The position numbers were made by a program, and so were the translations under genes. A stretch of 6,029 bases of DNA from Syntrophomonas sp. UBA4807 (GTDB taxonomy: Bacteria > Bacillota > Syntrophomonadia > Syntrophomonadales > Syntrophomonadaceae): contig DHGD01000144.1 of NCBI GenBank assembly GCA_002402575.1, forward strand, positions 1 to 6,029, read 5' to 3'. The notes below the pieces were generated by a model. It was not told the DNA's origin, did not search any database, and saw nothing but the letters and a program-made list of their open reading frames with translations. The first letter of the stretch is position 1; every line of letters begins with the position of its first letter. Shown piece by piece: positions 5,676 to 6,029 of the stretch.

Positions 5676-5821
5676 GTGCAACTCTAGATACATAACATCT
5701 TAAATAAATCTACATCATGATCGATCTCCTCCAGCAACGCTCGCCACAACTCACCGCAATAAGATTAATCTTTTCATATCGATCATCGCAAAGGCTCCAG
5801 GGGAAGAGGAGGAATAGTAGA
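5676..5821 (+). promoter_or_regulatory. Second, structured part of the leader with strong RBS and anti-RBS segment
   Basis: No gene is supported in these bases. They contain a 9-base inverted repeat, ATGATCGAT (5717-5725) and ATCGATCAT (5778-5786), and a palindrome AAGATTAATCTT. A TCCTCC segment (5727-5732) is complementary to GGAGGA (5808-5813) in the ribosome binding site. The latter (AGGAGG 5807-5812) is nine bases before ATG 5822. The pairing could modulate translation in addition to the terminator, but this is inference from complementarity only. Confidence 0.4.
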
Positions 5822-6029
5822 ATGCGAAAACGAGCCGTAGTTTTATTGGCACTGGCCGCAGTTTTATTGACTGCATGGTTTGCCATTCCCACTGTCGGGG
5901 ATGACAGTTTAAGCGTTGCCGTGAGGATAGAAGGCATCAGCCAGACCTGGTTTGATGACGGAGTGACCGTCACCTCCAGCGGAGCGCCGCAGAGCGCCCT
6001 GGAGGCCCTGGAACAGGCCCTGAGCGGGG
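5822..6029 (+). CDS. Exported DUF4430-like (transcobalamin-like) protein under B12 control, N-terminal part
   Basis: The first 69 residues of a protein that runs off the right edge. It starts at ATG 5822 with a strong AGGAGG nine bases ahead. Residues 1-22 are a classic signal peptide or membrane anchor: basic MRKR, a hydrophobic stretch VVLLALAAVLLTAWFA, then PTVGDD. There is no lipobox cysteine. From about residue 31, SVAVRIEGISQTWFDDGVTV followed by SALEALEQAL resembles the start of the DUF4430 domain, which is related to the C-terminal cobalamin-binding domain of animal transcobalamin and intrinsic factor; that match is from memory and only part of the domain is visible. The cobalamin riboswitch directly upstream supports a role in capturing cobalamin at the cell surface when the vitamin is scarce. 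Other B12-repressed secreted proteins remain possible. Confidence 0.75.
   Translation, partial: MRKRAVVLLALAAVLLTAWFAIPTVGDDSLSVAVRIEGISQTWFDDGVTVTSSGAPQSALEALEQALSG

Noticed and set aside
5389..5687. Two short plus-strand open frames of 82 and 87 codons
   Set aside because: They coincide with the cobalamin riboswitch and its terminator, which account for the sequence conservation there; no ribosome binding site was seen for them.

Overview
This 6 kb window looks like a chromosomal segment from a Gram-positive, anaerobic member of the Clostridia (Syntrophomonas, Pelotomaculum and Desulfotomaculum relatives are the nearest fit). The basis is the order of a 'quinate 5-dehydrogenase'-type gene, an uncharacterised partner, greA and lysS, together with strong AGGAGG-like ribosome binding sites, sigma-A-like promoters, U-tailed hairpin terminators and a cobalamin riboswitch acting through a terminator. 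This assignment is inference from content; no database search was run. No insertion sequence, CRISPR array, tRNA or rRNA was seen.

Left part (1-1973, plus strand): the last 37 codons of an unidentified gene, then two genes that overlap by 8 bases. The first encodes a 303-residue protein of the family commonly labelled quinate 5-dehydrogenase. It probably starts at a TTG codon. The second encodes a 302-residue protein of unknown function with a Cys/His cluster near its C-terminus. The overlap suggests that they are translated together and may act together.

Middle (1957-4191, plus strand): a perfect-consensus promoter (TTGACA, 17 bases, TATAAT) lies across the end of the 302-residue gene and should drive greA, a transcription elongation/cleavage factor. 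An inverted repeat overlaps its -10 box, and a small U-tailed hairpin sits in the leader before greA, so greA looks controlled at initiation and by early termination. greA is followed by lysS (class II lysyl-tRNA synthetase). The 141-base gap between them contains a perfect 11-bp hairpin and a GC-rich hairpin.

Right part (4192-6029): a large hairpin with U tracts in both directions separates lysS from a convergent minus-strand gene for a TIM-barrel sugar phosphate isomerase/epimerase-like protein of unknown substrate. Divergent from that gene is a long regulatory leader on the plus strand: a promoter, an adenosylcobalamin-type (class I) riboswitch, an intrinsic terminator, and about 145 further bases ending in a strong ribosome binding site. 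It controls a gene cut off by the window edge. That gene begins with a signal peptide or membrane anchor followed by a segment resembling the DUF4430 (transcobalamin-like C-terminal) domain. The most interesting reading is that the window ends at the start of a B12-repressed, exported cobalamin-binding protein, which would be a bacterial analogue of the animal transcobalamin/intrinsic factor domain.
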